NCBI GenBank assembly: GCA_963995525.1
Contig: OZ023205.1
Coordinates: 52,446,214-52,510,213 of the forward strand
DNA: 64,000 nt
Source of the DNA: Escarpia spicata
Lineage: Eukaryota; Annelida; Polychaeta; Sabellida; Siboglinidae
Direction: 5' to 3'
A program made the position numbers and the translations under genes. This document shows positions 25,804 through 40,841 of this stretch, one piece after another. How positions within the stretch are numbered: position 1 is the first letter of the stretch; each line of letters opens with the position of its first letter. The notes beneath the pieces are model-generated. The model searched no databases. It was given only the letters and a program-made list of their open reading frames with translations, and was not told the origin of the DNA.

Positions 25804-26929
25804 TAAAAATAAGATACATTTGTATACCGTCAAAACCGGCAGATTGTTTAGTAGCCATAATATAATGTGTCCACTTGATAGTTATGTATCATAATATTCA
25901 TAGATCCATGTACATGTATACATTTTTCAGGTATTGGACACAATGTGCGAATGTATTTAATTAAGACTGTTAATCGCTGTAAGAGCTCCATGCCTCAAAA
26001 GAATCCTGAGCTATTTTCAACCAATAAACTCTTGAAACTCTGTGCGGAAGGTGCCATCATGTTTTTCTTAAACAACCTTTAACAGTGCTAACAATGCGAG
26101 ATTGCATCTCACCAACTCTCCTGCAAGGTTTCTACAACCACTGGAAATCGGCCCAAATAGCAGAATATCGGGATAAAACGCAACAGTATTTCTAATAACA
26201 CATAAACTAGTATATACAATCTTCACGAAACGGACTACTCCTAAATATTTTATTTCATTTCCAGGTGTATTTTCACTGGCATGCATATAGTCTTCACTAA
26301 ACATGTCAACATTTTACTTCAATCATAACCATTAATGATCTATAACTATGATTCACCAAAACATTTGATTAATAATTACAAACTCACAATATAGGCCCAT
26401 TTTTTGCAATGCCTTCCAAGAGCTGGTTTTCTGATTTAGAAACAGTAAAAGTTGTCTGATTCAACTTGCACTTCAACAACTTTGGTTGGAGAATGATGCC
26501 ATTGACTCGATGTGATGTTCCTTCTCCACTCAGCGATTCCTCTTGCCTATTGAAATTGGCACTGTTTGGACGGAATTAGGTATATTTGGAAGGAAGTGGA
26601 ACGTAATTACAATCAATGCTTGATAGTTTATCAATGCACAGCGGTCTGTCAAATCCTTCCAGAGCCAAATAAGAGCACCCATGCCCGAGAGGCTTCATGC
26701 TTTCTTGTAAATGTGTTAATAATTCACAGTAAGTAACACCTGTTTAAATATTTTCACAGCACCAACACTCGCAGTTGCCGTACCAACCTGTTAACAGAAC
26801 CGTTTTCACTTGCACTGAGGAAGACCCGAAGAAAGTTCTGTTTAGATGCCGGAACAGTAAGTATCATTACCGCTGCCTCAAAATAATTCGAGGCATTCTC
26901 TGTGTATTTTACATACAAAAGTTCTTGGA

Positions 26930-28106
26930 ATATATTTTAGCTAACTAGAAGTTACGCCTAATTTCCTAGTGTAACAGCTGGCCGGAAGCACATGCTATAT
27001 TAAAGGGCGGTTAAAACTGACGGGATACCATGGTAGTTTACAGTCGTGATAGTAATATTTACCAAAACCACACAGCATCGTTACATCAAAACCATAACGC
27101 GCTTGTAGATAGGTATCTACTCGTTGTTTGTTTTAAATGAAGAAGGTCGGAGATAATGTGAAGTTCACGTCCATCGATAGGCCCTAGTCGTGGTAGTGTA
27201 AAATTGTCAAATAATGTTCGTATCGCTATGCTACTGGCATGAGGGTAGATATAAGCACATTGCGCCAGCTTCTACTTCGTGATGCCAAGTCCATTATGCA
27301 GGAATTATTTTCTCAAAGTATTTTCCGCTTACGCATAACTCGTACGATTGTTAACTATTACGCGCGCATTACGATTTACGTTCCGTACAAATGATTTACC
27401 CCATAAAAGGTGAGAAACCTGACATATGTTTGGTATTTTGAAAATGTATGGTTATTACGTCCTATTCCAGGGTTCGTAGATTAATCCATGAAAGTTTGGC
27501 ATGAAGAGGTTCAAGCCGTCTAAGAAGAAAACGTTAACCTACCAGCATATGCAAGCTCGATTATAAGTATATTACTGCGGCATAATCCTTAAGGGTATTT
27601 TGGGGACATGTTCTAGGGCCAACAGTTTGAAAACAGATTATGTGCTTAGCAATACGTAATTGCCGATCATATCACCTGATATACATATTTATTGACTGTC
27701 TATATTCGAAAGCAGAAATTTAAATATATATGTATAGGCTAATGGTTGGCACGGCTTATGGAGTAGTTATTAGGTTAATAAATTGAATTAATATTTTATA
27801 TGTTCTTATGTATCTTTGTCACTAATAACAATAGTAAGATCATAGTAGTATTGCCGTACCCGGAGTTTTATTATAAACAGCTGTTGTTAATACAACTTTA
27901 AGATCCAATCACTAGATTTGGCTGTAGGACATCAGTTTTGAATAGCTTGACTTCCTCTTGAAAATGGCAGCCATGTTTAAAGATGTCGCCCAAAAAGGTA
28001 ACAAGCTACGCTTCTGAAATGCCCATCACCCATTTTCGGACACCTCAGATATTGGTGTAACTGAAAATCATAGTTGGAATTAGTCCCTCAATTTGAGAAT
28101 CAACTT
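26930..28106 (+). repeat. Right arm of a ~4.5-kb inverted repeat, with insertion and deletion
   Basis: Matches the reverse complement of 23641-24480. The inner block (about 26950-27030) is separated from the rest (about 27560-28106) by some 530 bp with no counterpart on the left. The part matching 23770-24110 is shortened to roughly 27840-27960. The outermost matching bases on the two sides are CCCTCAATTTGAGAATCAA and its complement. I saw no convincing target-site duplication. Confidence 0.6.
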
Positions 28107-31100
28107 CAATATTTGCAGGCTTAGCTCACGGACTCATAACGGACTGCGTGGCGTGCCCAAAAAGAGATCAAGGGACGAAGAATGAGTACCCTGTAGCTTC
28201 TTTGCTACTGCAGTAAACGCATGGTTTTGTAGCAGGCGTGAACTGAGCTCTGATAATTAAACTCGTTGAATGCCAAGGACAGCGCTACGGGCCAGAAGAA
28301 TGCAGTGTGCAAGTAGCTGATGAAACACAAGCCGTTGTTGATGCACCAGACGTTAATGGACGCTTACGGACAACGTATCGCGTTACTTGACCGTGACCGC
28401 TACGAAGACACAGCCATAAGACCGAAGAACAACTTCATTCAGGAGTAACCGCAGTGGCGACTGAAGAAAGAAGGCGTGATGGTCAGTAACCCTGGCACCT
28501 TTTGTTGTCTCGTCTATGGGCGTCAGGATCGCGATGATTAAACGCGACGAAGGCGTTGCGGAGTTCAGATAGGTAAAACAAAACAAGATGAGCGTGGAAT
28601 ATTATGATGTGGTCATGTGACAAGATTGCCCTCCAATGCAAACAACCCTGATGGCAAATAGACAGGGAAGCGTTTGACTTATCAATACTTCAACGTTTAT
28701 TAATCTATTCTTCTAAGATATTTGACACATTTATTTTAAAATATTATATAATAATGCACTCACACAGCTACAATTTCACAATTCAAATGCATTGGAATGT
28801 TATAACTATTATGATGTTAGATGTATGCTAGTCAGCCATATTCAAATTATATAAATATACAACCATTGAGTAAATACGAAAATAAAGTTGACCTGGCGAA
28901 ATAACTGGTCAAATCCTTTTCAGTGCAATTTGAAGAAATTTTTCACAATAAAATTCATATTTACCAACTAAAATCGCAGTCACACTTCCAATATTACAAT
29001 ATTTTCCTTCCAATAGATTTACACCTCTTCCAATCTGCAGGTTTATTATTACAATCACCCGGAGAGAATTTCAACTTCATCAGCCGACCGATTAAAGGAT
29101 ATAGGTCTCCACCATTTGGCCATCCGAGCCTTCCAGAGGATTTTGGACTACTGCTGGTAAGGTGTTGTTTGAGCGGTGTCTTTTTAACGACGCTGTTGTG
29201 GATTGGTATTTGCACTATTCTTGTCTGTGATTTCTCAATACGACCAATCCTATTCATGTTGTTCATTATGATAGAAAACTTGACGTCACGAATTACTACT
29301 CTTTCCACTTCGCTGTCGCCGAACTGAGAATACTAGTCTTGTTTGCGTCGCTCAGCAACCCATATACTTTGGCTAACCGTTTGCTAGCGTTTGATAGGAT
29401 GCATTCTCAGTTGCTAATGCCACTGTCAGTGATACTAGTTGTTTTCTATGTATCATCGTGACATTTGATATCCACGGCCGGTAAAGCGTACCCGGTAATG
29501 TACTATTATTTTCATCGCCGTGTTTACTTTATCGCCGTAACTTTGAAAAAGGTTACGTTCGCATGGTGCACGACATGGGATTATAACATTTGCCCATGCA
29601 TATAACGGTTTAGCTCAGCTTCAGAATCAACGCAAATACGAGAATCGAATACATATGCTGGCGTCTTCGTATGCATGTCCAGCAAAACTAGAATTCTACG
29701 CAACACAACAGCATAAAGGTCAAAGAAGTTCTGGGCGCGTTTTTGTCAATCGTCGGAAGCTGTGCGATGTCACAATAATATCCCACTTTGAAATTAAATT
29801 ATGGATAATCAACCATTGGTGTGATATTGTTGATTGTAGTTGTATGTGTGTTAGTTTAAGTACTAGTTACGTTAGATATAGGAACAAACAATTTTTTTTG
29901 TTTTCCTTTAATAAGTTCGCTTAACATAACAAACTCTTAAAATGTTATGATTACAGTTATGTGACGTCTATATTTTATATTGTCTTTCACTGTATAATCG
30001 AGATATAGTAAGTAGTTTCTCGTTTTTGTTTAATACATTTATATCATAGTTTTTAAAGTCGTTTGAAGACTTCTTTCATGCCGTAGATAATTGCTTTGGA
30101 AAACTGGTGTCGCCTTTGATGTTTTCTCACAAAGATAGATAGTTTCTACCTCAACCGAACAAAGACTATTTTTGTGATTACAAATCGTTATGTGCCAATC
30201 ATCTTGCTTTCCGGCTTTTCCATCGAAACAAATATATTAACTCATATTATTTATGTAGACATATTAGTATTATTGTTTATATGTTCTATTACAATGCAAA
30301 TACGGTTCCTTACATTAGGGATTCTTATAATGAAAGTCCACAGTGTATGGGAATGTAACTGTGAAGGTCAAATGACCAAGAGGCTAACTACATCAACTTG
30401 ATACAATATAAAATGATAAGACAGCTGCACAGTGCGTGGGCAGTTGGCACTAGCTGAACCTTCGTTTTAGTACTATGTCGTAAAAGACAGCACACTAAAT
30501 AAAGATGAACATAGAGCAAGACACGGCTTTCTCAAAGGTACCGAATCGGTGTTCGTGGTACCGTGTATTACTGTTGTCATTGGCAGTTCTTTTAACTTTA
30601 GATAAGATCTTTCTCATATGTCGTATTCATGCCCGTTACGGGAATCGTCGACTTTTGTCGTTCCATGTAAACACACCTGCAGCAGCTGTTCCGACAGCAA
30701 GTTGATTTGAATGCTGCAATTTTGTTGCGGTATTGCTGTTCAAAAACAAACAATGCCGAGTGGTGTTGGTTGATATACGGCTTGCTGAGCACACCCAGGT
30801 TATCGGTTGATATCCGTTCTTTACACGAAATAAAGCATTTCTACGTTACCTTGTATTACCTGCTTCATTGGCCTGTAACAGCTTTCTGTAAATCCTGACC
30901 CTCGGGCCAAATTCGGCATGCGGATGATTTCCAGCTGGCCGGCGAGATCCGCGCTAATAACTTAAAATAGTCAGAAACAAGAAAAAGGGTCATGTTCTGA
31001 AACACCACAACAGCTAAACCGTGGAGCGGTTCTGGCAAGATATATAATATTTTTTTTTTTTTTTCAAGATATTGGCGGACCGGTCGATCAGCTGGAAGAT

Positions 31101-32500
31101 ATTTAGTTTTGAGTTCAGCGTTGCATTTTAACACTTATTTTCGGACAAGTTAAGACGATGAATACTTTGTTACATGGAAGATCAATTTGATTAGCAACGT
31201 TTTTGAAGGCATGTAGTAATTCACGTTTATGCTCATATGACGAATGCCAGAAAACTACTGTATTGTAATGTCTACATTTGAAGCTACTCCGTATTAAAAC
31301 AGAATACAGTTGTATTCTTAAACAAACTTCAAATCTGTATTTATACCGGGTAATCATCTAGTACAATGTGGCATATCTGCTGTTTCATGTAAGTAAACAG
31401 TCCCAAATACTGGATAACGTTTCAAGTTCAAAATATCTCTAACAAATAACCCATTGAACTTCGCCCAATTGTCCGCTCCGATCAATCAGATGCGCTTCAA
31501 AGAATTGGCCGAATGATACCCTGACAACCTATTGTGTCAACTGTGGACAGCTGTTGCCGTCAAATTAAACACAATCCACGACGTTGCTACGATTTACTAC
31601 AACAAAGCCATGTTCTACGGGGCTAACACCAATAGTTGACTCATCAAAATAGAGATCGAAGGTCGCGCAGGTATTCGTACCACCAGGAGTGGAAGCTTTG
31701 AGTTCAATGAGGCAATGCCTTAGCAAAGAATTGCTTTCTCAATTAATTTGGTATGGTTCGTTGATGCTCGTATTTGTTGTGTGTGAATATTCTAAGAAAT
31801 ATAAATATGCGCTGTCAGTTAAAACAACAATACATTTATTACAAAACTGTTAAACACCAAACGAACTTGCATTGCTCGTTCCACCAGGTCAACTGCGAAT
31901 AGTCATATATATCGGCATGTAGACGCGGAGGAACAATTTCGTTGGTTTGTAACCGGATATGATAAACAAAAATATTGATTACTAAGGCTGGTGACATCAA
32001 CAAAACACAAAATCATGTTTTAAACAAGGGTCGTATATCGTAGACAATGCTAGAATGTCAAAAATATTTCTCGATTGGAATAAAAAAGGAGTAACAAAAA
32101 CATTCGAAATAAGTAAGGAAATGTATTTGAAGTTATGTTGCTGACTTTGTTGACACCCCTGCGATTCCCGGAAACCGAAGTTAAAGTAAAGTGTGTTGTG
32201 TAATCATTTAGTATCGTTGGTTACCGTGTCTGTTTTTGTGTGGTATCTCTAATTGCTCAGCAGATGCACCTGTCACTCTGTGGTGGGTGCTGACACCAAA
32301 CACAGAGGGAGATATTGATCTCTTTCTTGCCCAGATTACAGTCATTGGCTTTGGGACTTTATTCCGGAGACAGCAGGCGTTCTGTGGGAATGACCTTTTA
32401 TGTCCATCTAAGTTTGATGATGGAATTGCCAAATATTATGTGTGGTGCTACGTTGATGCCCTTGTGGATCTTTTGACTACCGGAGGAGAGGAGATAGCAT
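28107..32500. other. 4.4 kb without supported genes
   Basis: Frames at 28586-28383 (-), 28923-29327 (+), 29655-29924 (+) and 32236-32511 (+) show no domain I recognise. The frame at 32236-32511 is discussed as a weak candidate exon. No tRNA, tandem repeat or LINE motif was found. Confidence 0.35.
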
Positions 32501-32603
32501 GTACGTATTAACGCTAACTTCGGGCAAGTTTTGATGCGTCGTGGGTGGATGTAATGGTTTTACCTGTTGCCCTTGGCTTGTTTCGTCATGGGTGCTCATA
32601 TGT

Positions 32604-32779
<176 letters not shown>

Positions 32780-32867
32780 ATACATACACATGCAGAGACA
32801 AAGAGACAGAGAGGACAGAGTTATATATATATATCATATATATCTTATATCTTTCCTCTCCATCCCA

Positions 32868-34225
<1,358 letters not shown>

Positions 34226-34249
34226 ACACTAAATGTGTTAAATTAAATT

Positions 34250-36010
34250 GGGGTCAGCTGTAGGAGATTTGTTTAGTTTCTTACACATTTCATCCGTATT
34301 TATCTCAAGTTTAACATTATGCATAGCTGCTTTATTTTTTACATTTACTCTAAACATTTTGGAGGAGGTTTAGATTTTATGTTGACATTCATGGTTAGGA
34401 AGTAAGGTTGATGGATAGAAAGAGTGTTTGTGAAGATTTCTGCAATGCAATATAATATTTTTTTTAATTTAAATTACTGAAACAGTTGTCTATCAGCGTT
34501 CCGTTAATTCTGGTGAAGCGTGTTGGAAAGGTAATTTGTGGATAGAGACTGCATGAAATTATAGTATCAAAGAATTCACTATATATTTTGTTCTCGTTTA
34601 TTTTAAGTAGATATTGAAGTCGCCTGAAATTATTAGATTATTACAACTTTCTAGAGTAGCCATTGTTGTTTAAACTTTAGCTATGAAATCTGTAATATTT
34701 TGATTTAATAACCTTGGCGGACTGTATATGTTTCCAATAATAATTGTTTTTAGCTACCTCTAGTTATATGAATTACTAATCCCTCCCAATGTTCGTACAT
34801 GTTGATATTCTTAAGTGCTTTATAGTTAGATTTGTTATCTACGTAAATTATCAAACCACCTTTGACACAACTATTTTCCCCTAAGCAATTAGATCATATC
34901 CATGTAAACTGAATTGAGATAAATCATCATTGTTTGACATCCATGTTTCTTGCAAACATATAATGCTAATGCTAATTTTATAATATTTAGTATTTAGAAG
35001 CTCTACGAAAATTTCAAGTTCATCAAATTTAGCATTAATAGATTGAATATTTAAGCTTAGGATACAAAAATTATAAGTATTTTATGTGCTAACTTGTGAA
35101 ACATATCGGTGTCATAATATGAAGAACAACGCATCAACTGAAGTTCAATTTGTTCAGTACTATTTTGGTTTATATCTAGAAGATTTATTAAAGACGAGTT
35201 TTGGATACCTCCTAAGTGGGAGAGAAATTTCACATCAGAAGTCATTGCTTAGGTTCGGACATAAAATAAATATATAGCAAGCCATTGTACGTATGTTAGG
35301 GATTTTACAAAAGAGTTAACTTGTGTGTATTTATTTCCTGTGCATATGTGAATGTCAAGGAATACGCCGTGTGTGACAGTGCATATATCAGAGTAGTCAA
35401 GGCTAGACTTAGAATAAATAAATCTGAAGAAAGATAAGAGAAAAACATGACAGATTGGGTGTTGGGTCATGAATATAAGGCGTAACGCCAGGGAAAGGGG
35501 TGAACTATGTTATCAACAGTGACTGCATATAGATTCACAGTTGTCAATCTAAAAATAATAATAGAAGATATATAATATCATGATTAGTCCAGTATCAAGA
35601 TATCAGATCAATATTCGTGTCTGCATTACATATTATTAAGTTAACAATGCTTTCATTGACAACAACGTACAACTGGAGATCATTTATTTATTTTTCTTCA
35701 AGTTGGGCTATTCTCGAGTCTTTAGCGGTCTGTAGTTGTTTAGACAATTGTTCGATGCGAGTGTTAAGTGTATCGATTTTCTCAGCAATATCACTAAGAT
35801 ACAATTCTTTTCTTATTTTTGTCACTACGCTAGCAACATTTTATAACTCCACAAGTCTTAGTGCAATGACATCAGATTCGTCCGAGCTGCTCTTACGTGG
35901 CAGTATGTTCGGTGGCAGTTGCTATGTAATCAGTAAACGATGCTCACCCAGGCGTATCGCGTTATTGCGCAATGTTGGTCGGCCGACCCCTCCCGGTCTA
36001 AATTGGCGAT
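34250..36010 (-). mobile_element. Decayed LINE with ORF1-like coiled coil and endonuclease
   Basis: Read on the minus strand, about 35910-35680 encodes a coiled-coil-like stretch (KIRKELYLSDIAEKIDTLN, then TRIEQLSKQLQTAKDSRIA and QLEEK), as found in LINE ORF1 proteins. About 35060-34560 encodes endonuclease text: LNIQSINAKFDELEIFVELL, IICLQETWMSNNDDLSQF, GYDLIA. 34550-34250 continues with PQITFPTRFTRINGTLIDN. Many stops are present. The last phrase matches PQITLPARFTTNGSTLIEN at 43745-43800, which links it to that fragment. Confidence 0.65.
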
Positions 36011-36943
36011 AATTCACACCGTGTGGTTGTTGTGCATCAACAAGTCATTCATTTTCTTTCTTGACTCACCTAAACAATTCCCATGGCCGGGATATCTACC
36101 CCGCACACATGATTGCACCAAAAGTGACTGTGGTACTGGGAAGGATCGCGCAAATGGCACACAAAGGCGGGAGACAGATCTGCACACGTTTCCTCCGTGA
36201 GACAGGCTTCGCATCACACGACCTTACAATGGTAAAGGGAGACAAAAGGCAACTGTTTGCTGTTATGCACCTAAACGAGTTGATACAAACTAACCAGTTG
36301 CATCTACAGTCAAACATGTCACGTTAATTGTTTACTCAGAATGCGGTCTCAACGTGGAAATTGCTTATAAAATGTCCGACATATTGGAGACTGACGTCTT
36401 GCTGACGGAGAGTCGCTTGACCAATAAGCGCCGAGCTGTAACGTCGGTTACGACGCGCCAGGTTCGTATTTCTGCTGGGCTTGTCTACGAATACGCCGGA
36501 TCATTTATTGGTTTCTCAGCCAGCAGTACCCCCTGGCTGATCGCTTTGCGAAACTCTGAATTTAAGCTCAGCCTATTAAATCGCTAACCAGATTAGTGGT
36601 TGGCGGCAGGTCAGGTGGTCATAATAAAACTAATTTCAACCAACTGTGGCTCGTGTTACATGCAATGTTTAGGAAGTAGAAGCAATTATTCAAATACACA
36701 ATACTGTTCAACGGAGTTGCAACGTTCGAGGTGAAACTGCACTTGTGGTAGATCCCTGAACATTGCAATAGACCTCCGTCGTACCCCGTCATCCGACAAC
36801 ATCGAGATGGTGAGTGAGAACCTGGCACAAACTTGGAACGTCACCACGAAAAATCTCCAACAGAATCCCTCCCCGGTCTTTGAAAGTCTTGTCCGACAGC
36901 GGCTCAAATGGACTGATTTTTATCAACGTGAACATTATCAACA
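36011..36943. other. Unassigned sequence
   Basis: Several overlapping small frames on both strands (36014-36587) show no recognisable family. The moderate CpG content at 36060-36230 and 36390-36490 is the only notable property. Confidence 0.35.
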
Positions 36944-37178
36944 TACATAAGACATAGCCGTAAATGTAATGAACACGTTCCCGAGTCATAGTTCCAGCAG
37001 AACAGCTCCCAACAGGTTGTCAACGAGGCCTGTCATTCCCAGTGAGATGGTAAGATGACATACGCAACATGTTATTTTAGATATAAAAAAAAACATGTAC
37101 ATATGAATGCAGTCCACAGTTATGAATGTGTTTGCACATCTGCAATTGCCATCAAATAATGTGTCAATCAAAATGATT
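36944..37178 (+). repeat. Interspersed repeat, copy 1 (inverted copy at 48165-48412)
   Basis: Shares long phrases with the reverse complement of 48165-48412: GTTGTCAACGAGGCC, CTGTCATTCCCAG, GATGGTAAGAT, GAATGCAGTCCA, AGTTATGA and GTTTGCACATCTGCAATTGC, in the same order. Neither copy has a recognisable coding frame or inverted ends. Probably a fragment of an unknown transposon or SINE. Confidence 0.65.
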
Positions 37179-39159
37179 GTTTATTTTGTATCGCGATGAA
37201 TAAATATAAAAGATATAAAAACATCTTATTGACGCTCTTGTTTGATTTTTGTTTTACACAAAATACTGAGTAATCATAACATTCTTGAGCTTTCTTGCAA
37301 TCAATGTCGGAGCGGATCATACACAACTATAGTAAACATGTTAACACATTTGAATAAGTGACCCTGTAATAATCATAACTTATTTGCAGTCACGATCCCT
37401 TTGACATGTAAGGCTGAGGACACAATAGCACGGATACCATAGTACACTGTGTTTCCCCATCCTTCCTTTCTCTTTGCCAATCCTGTTTCGCGCTGCGAAA
37501 ACACAATAAAATAGATTTCACAAATCTGTTTCGTTTTCATAACAAAAGTGTTACATGTCGTGTTTCATTCCCAGTCGCCGATGCATTCCACTCGTTACGT
37601 CCCTGGTGCAAAATCCATCAATGGTGTGCATCTTGCGAATGTAATTCCGTTAACAGCTGAAAAAACGCGCAAAAATACGCGTTGTGTCGGTCTTTTCCCA
37701 AGAATAAAGTGTCCTTATGAACGCATTTGAAGCGGCATTTTGGTCCCGTAATGTCTCCGGCGATGAATGTTGTCTGCGATTGAGTTAGCGAAGGGCTAAT
37801 GCCTCTAGAGACAATTACTGCGTTCACAAAGACACCTAACTTCGGCATGTCGCCGTGCAGACGGACGTACTAACGAACTGATGCATCTTACATGAGTTGC
37901 TTCTACTAAATGTAGTTCTCTTTAAATTGCATACATGTTCTGATAATAGGCTTCGTCGCCTTTCTAATAAAATACTTTTTAAAAGAATTTTACATTATAG
38001 CATTTAGGTTTCCGTTGATATATGTACAGTATGTATTGTATGGGTGACTATTTTAAATTTCACAGACAGACAGACAGACAGACAGACATACATATGTTTA
38101 TATGACCCAAATAATTCTACTATCACAAAGCAAATGTATATATAAGTCTAAATAATAAAGTAAATGTATTAAAAAAAAATAAGGGGCCATTAATACTAAG
38201 GACTTGCCGCTCTCACAGAAACCACCCTATGTACGATTAAGTACAAATCAGTGAGTAAATACAAATAATGACATTACTAAAATAATACTAATAAATAATT
38301 ACCATCGGCCAATGATGGGAATGCATCACGATCAGCTACCTTGCAGTTTAACCCGAAAATCGTTCATAATGGTAGTCCTGTTTCTTTGATATTTCGTGCC
38401 AATAATACTCTTTCTTCCTGCGGTTTCCCCTCTACTGAGTGATGTTCGGGTCGTGTATTGCGGTGCTGCTGTTTCTGTTGTTTCCCACCAGCAACTTCCA
38501 CTCATCGCCTTTTATTGTTCTCCGTTTCACTAACATTCCTCTTTACGCGGTCCTTCTATCTCAGCTGGGGTCTTTTCTGTGGCCTTGATGTTTCTCCACG
38601 TCTGCTCTATCCGGTTGTTTGCCTGCATCCATTCTTAAACAAAGGTATCTTTCATCTGTGTTGAACTTCAGTTCACCAGCAACAAACACAGTAGATGTCA
38701 ACGACGCAACAACCACAGCTAGATGTCAACGAGAATTAGACAGTCATGTTTAAGCGTTAAACATCCGTTTACTTGCCACCATCGATAAACACAACGAGAT
38801 GTCAGCGAGTAGGAGACCATCATGCAGGTTTAATGTAGTTCGTCGGCAACTTCCTGTGAGAATGGCACAAAAACGTGTGCGTGTCACCCACGTAGAATTG
38901 ATAATAAATGTTATGATTAGTAATTCCACGACTAAGGGATTGGTGTTTACGCCAGATAGCATAGTGCCAAGGATATGTTAACGTCTCGAGTGTCAGAGAA
39001 TACGACTCTGACCGCTGAAGAGATGTGCCGGAAATTCTATAATGTCCACGGAGGCGTTGCAAAAGGATTGCATGGTCAATTATATCAAAGGCAGTGAGAC
39101 ACCTGTTAAAATCAGTGCAATGACATTACTAATATCCATCTTATAATATTCTATACTAT
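37179..39159. other. Unassigned, with a short (CAGA)n run
   Basis: A (CAGA)7-like run lies at about 38065-38090. ATGTCAACGA/ATGTCAGCGA phrases recur near 38695, 38722 and 38799, suggesting a degenerate short repeat. No gene supported. Confidence 0.4.
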
Positions 39160-40140
39160 ACACGACTTTAACCACCACAAACTGGTTCCAGAAATATCGA
39201 AATGTCCATTTTAATACATAATTCCACACAATTACAAAGGTTGTATGCCAGAAATATCAATATGTCCATTTTAATACATCATTTCACACGTTTCCAACAA
39301 CCTTGCATATTTACACGAACCTTTAACCCGTTAATCAGTGATAAAAACAATGAAAGTGAGTTAATATTTGTGCGTAGGAACGTAGGAAATAAAGTCACAA
39401 CTTTAAATTTATAGTTCTTTGTATTTACAATATAAATGGAAACATTAAATACATATGGGTGATTATCCGTTTTAATAATCAAAATAAACTTAAACGATAA
39501 CAAGAAATTGAGTGCATAGGTTTACTGAAAAAATCCCATTTAAATCTCACTTGTGCTCAACTTTCAATTTAGAGTTCTTTGTATTTACAATAAATATATC
39601 TACAATATTAAAATAAATTCAGGTGAATGTTCGTTTTAATAATAACAATTAATTACAATACATTCAATGCGTAAGTTTGATAAAGTCTCTGATAAATATA
39701 AATTGTGTTCAAATGTTAATGAACACGTGCACGGCTATATCAGAGTTTCTTTAGAATAAACATAATCACCTTAATCAACAAACTTTATTTTGTCGAATTA
39801 TCAGTGAATAATTACAAAACGTTGTAATTATTGTAGTCTTTGAAAACAAATCATGTCGTGACTTTATTTCCTGTGACTTATTTTCCTAGGCAAAACTGTG
39901 ATTTTATTTCCGTGACTTTTTTCTTGTGACCTTATTTCCGTCCACCAATAACATTGCTATCATCCGTGTTATAGTAAACTGTGACTAAAATGCGACTTTA
40001 ACCGCCGCAAACCAGAACCAGAAATATCGAAATGTCCATTTTAATACATAATTCCACACGTTTACAGCTTGGCGTATCTACACGAACCTTTAACCCGTAA
40101 TCCGTGATGAAAACAATGAAAGTGAGATAATTTTGGAATC
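39160..40140. repeat. Repeat cluster with ~0.8-kb spaced and internal duplications
   Basis: AGAAATATCGAAATGTCCAT plus flanking sequence occurs at about 39193 and 40021, with a variant at about 39249. The following CACGAACCTTTAACCCG and AACAATGAAAGTGAG phrases repeat at 39315-39360 and 40080-40125. TTCTTTGTATTTACAAT repeats at about 39415 and 39572. GTGACTTTATTTCC-like phrases repeat at 39856-39945. Together this is a roughly 830-bp higher-order duplication with shorter repeats inside. Confidence 0.7.
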
Positions 40141-40574
40141 ATTGTGATACAGCTAACATGCCATTTATTGATTTCATATTTGCCCACGCACTACGCGGTC
40201 ATTTCGATGCATCTTCATTAACCCCGGCATTTTGTACCAAGAATGCACTATGGATCCTCTTATTAGTCTAGTAGGTGGCCTTTGCTTGTCATCACGTACC
40301 TCTACACAGGGCCACAGGAAAGTAAGTCCTAAATGAGGTTCATGTTATGTTGTAAGTGTTAGCTAAGCGAGTCACGCAGTATTTGCAGATACGTAAAATG
40401 TGTGGCGTGTTTAATTTAGGCACTTTTATTTTTTTAGCTCCGTGCGAAATGCAGAAACACGGGAGACAATGAGACAATTAATTTGATAACAAATGCGTTA
40501 TTTAGTTATTCGCAAATATAATGTACACATACGAGAACGCAATCAAGCACGTACATACGCACCGCGCCTACACA

Positions 40575-40841
40575 CGCACACATGCACACATGCACACATG
40601 CACACATGCACACATGCACACATGCACGCACTCACACACCAACACACACAAGCGCACGCGCGCACTCGCGCATGCCCGCACGCACACACGCACCCACGCA
40701 CACACGCACACACGCACACACGCACACACGCACACACGCACACACGCACACACGCACACACGCACACACGCACACACGCACACACGCACACACGCACACA
40801 CGCACACACGCACACACGCACACACGCACACACGCACACGC
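40575..40841. repeat. CACATG / CGCACACA minisatellite
   Basis: CACATGCA units (40575-40626), a mixed segment, then a regular 8-bp CGCACACA array to 40841. Confidence 0.95.

Noticed and set aside
29000..29330. Overlapping 134- and 104-residue frames on opposite strands
   Set aside because: Neither has a recognisable domain, splice context or codon bias that favours one strand.
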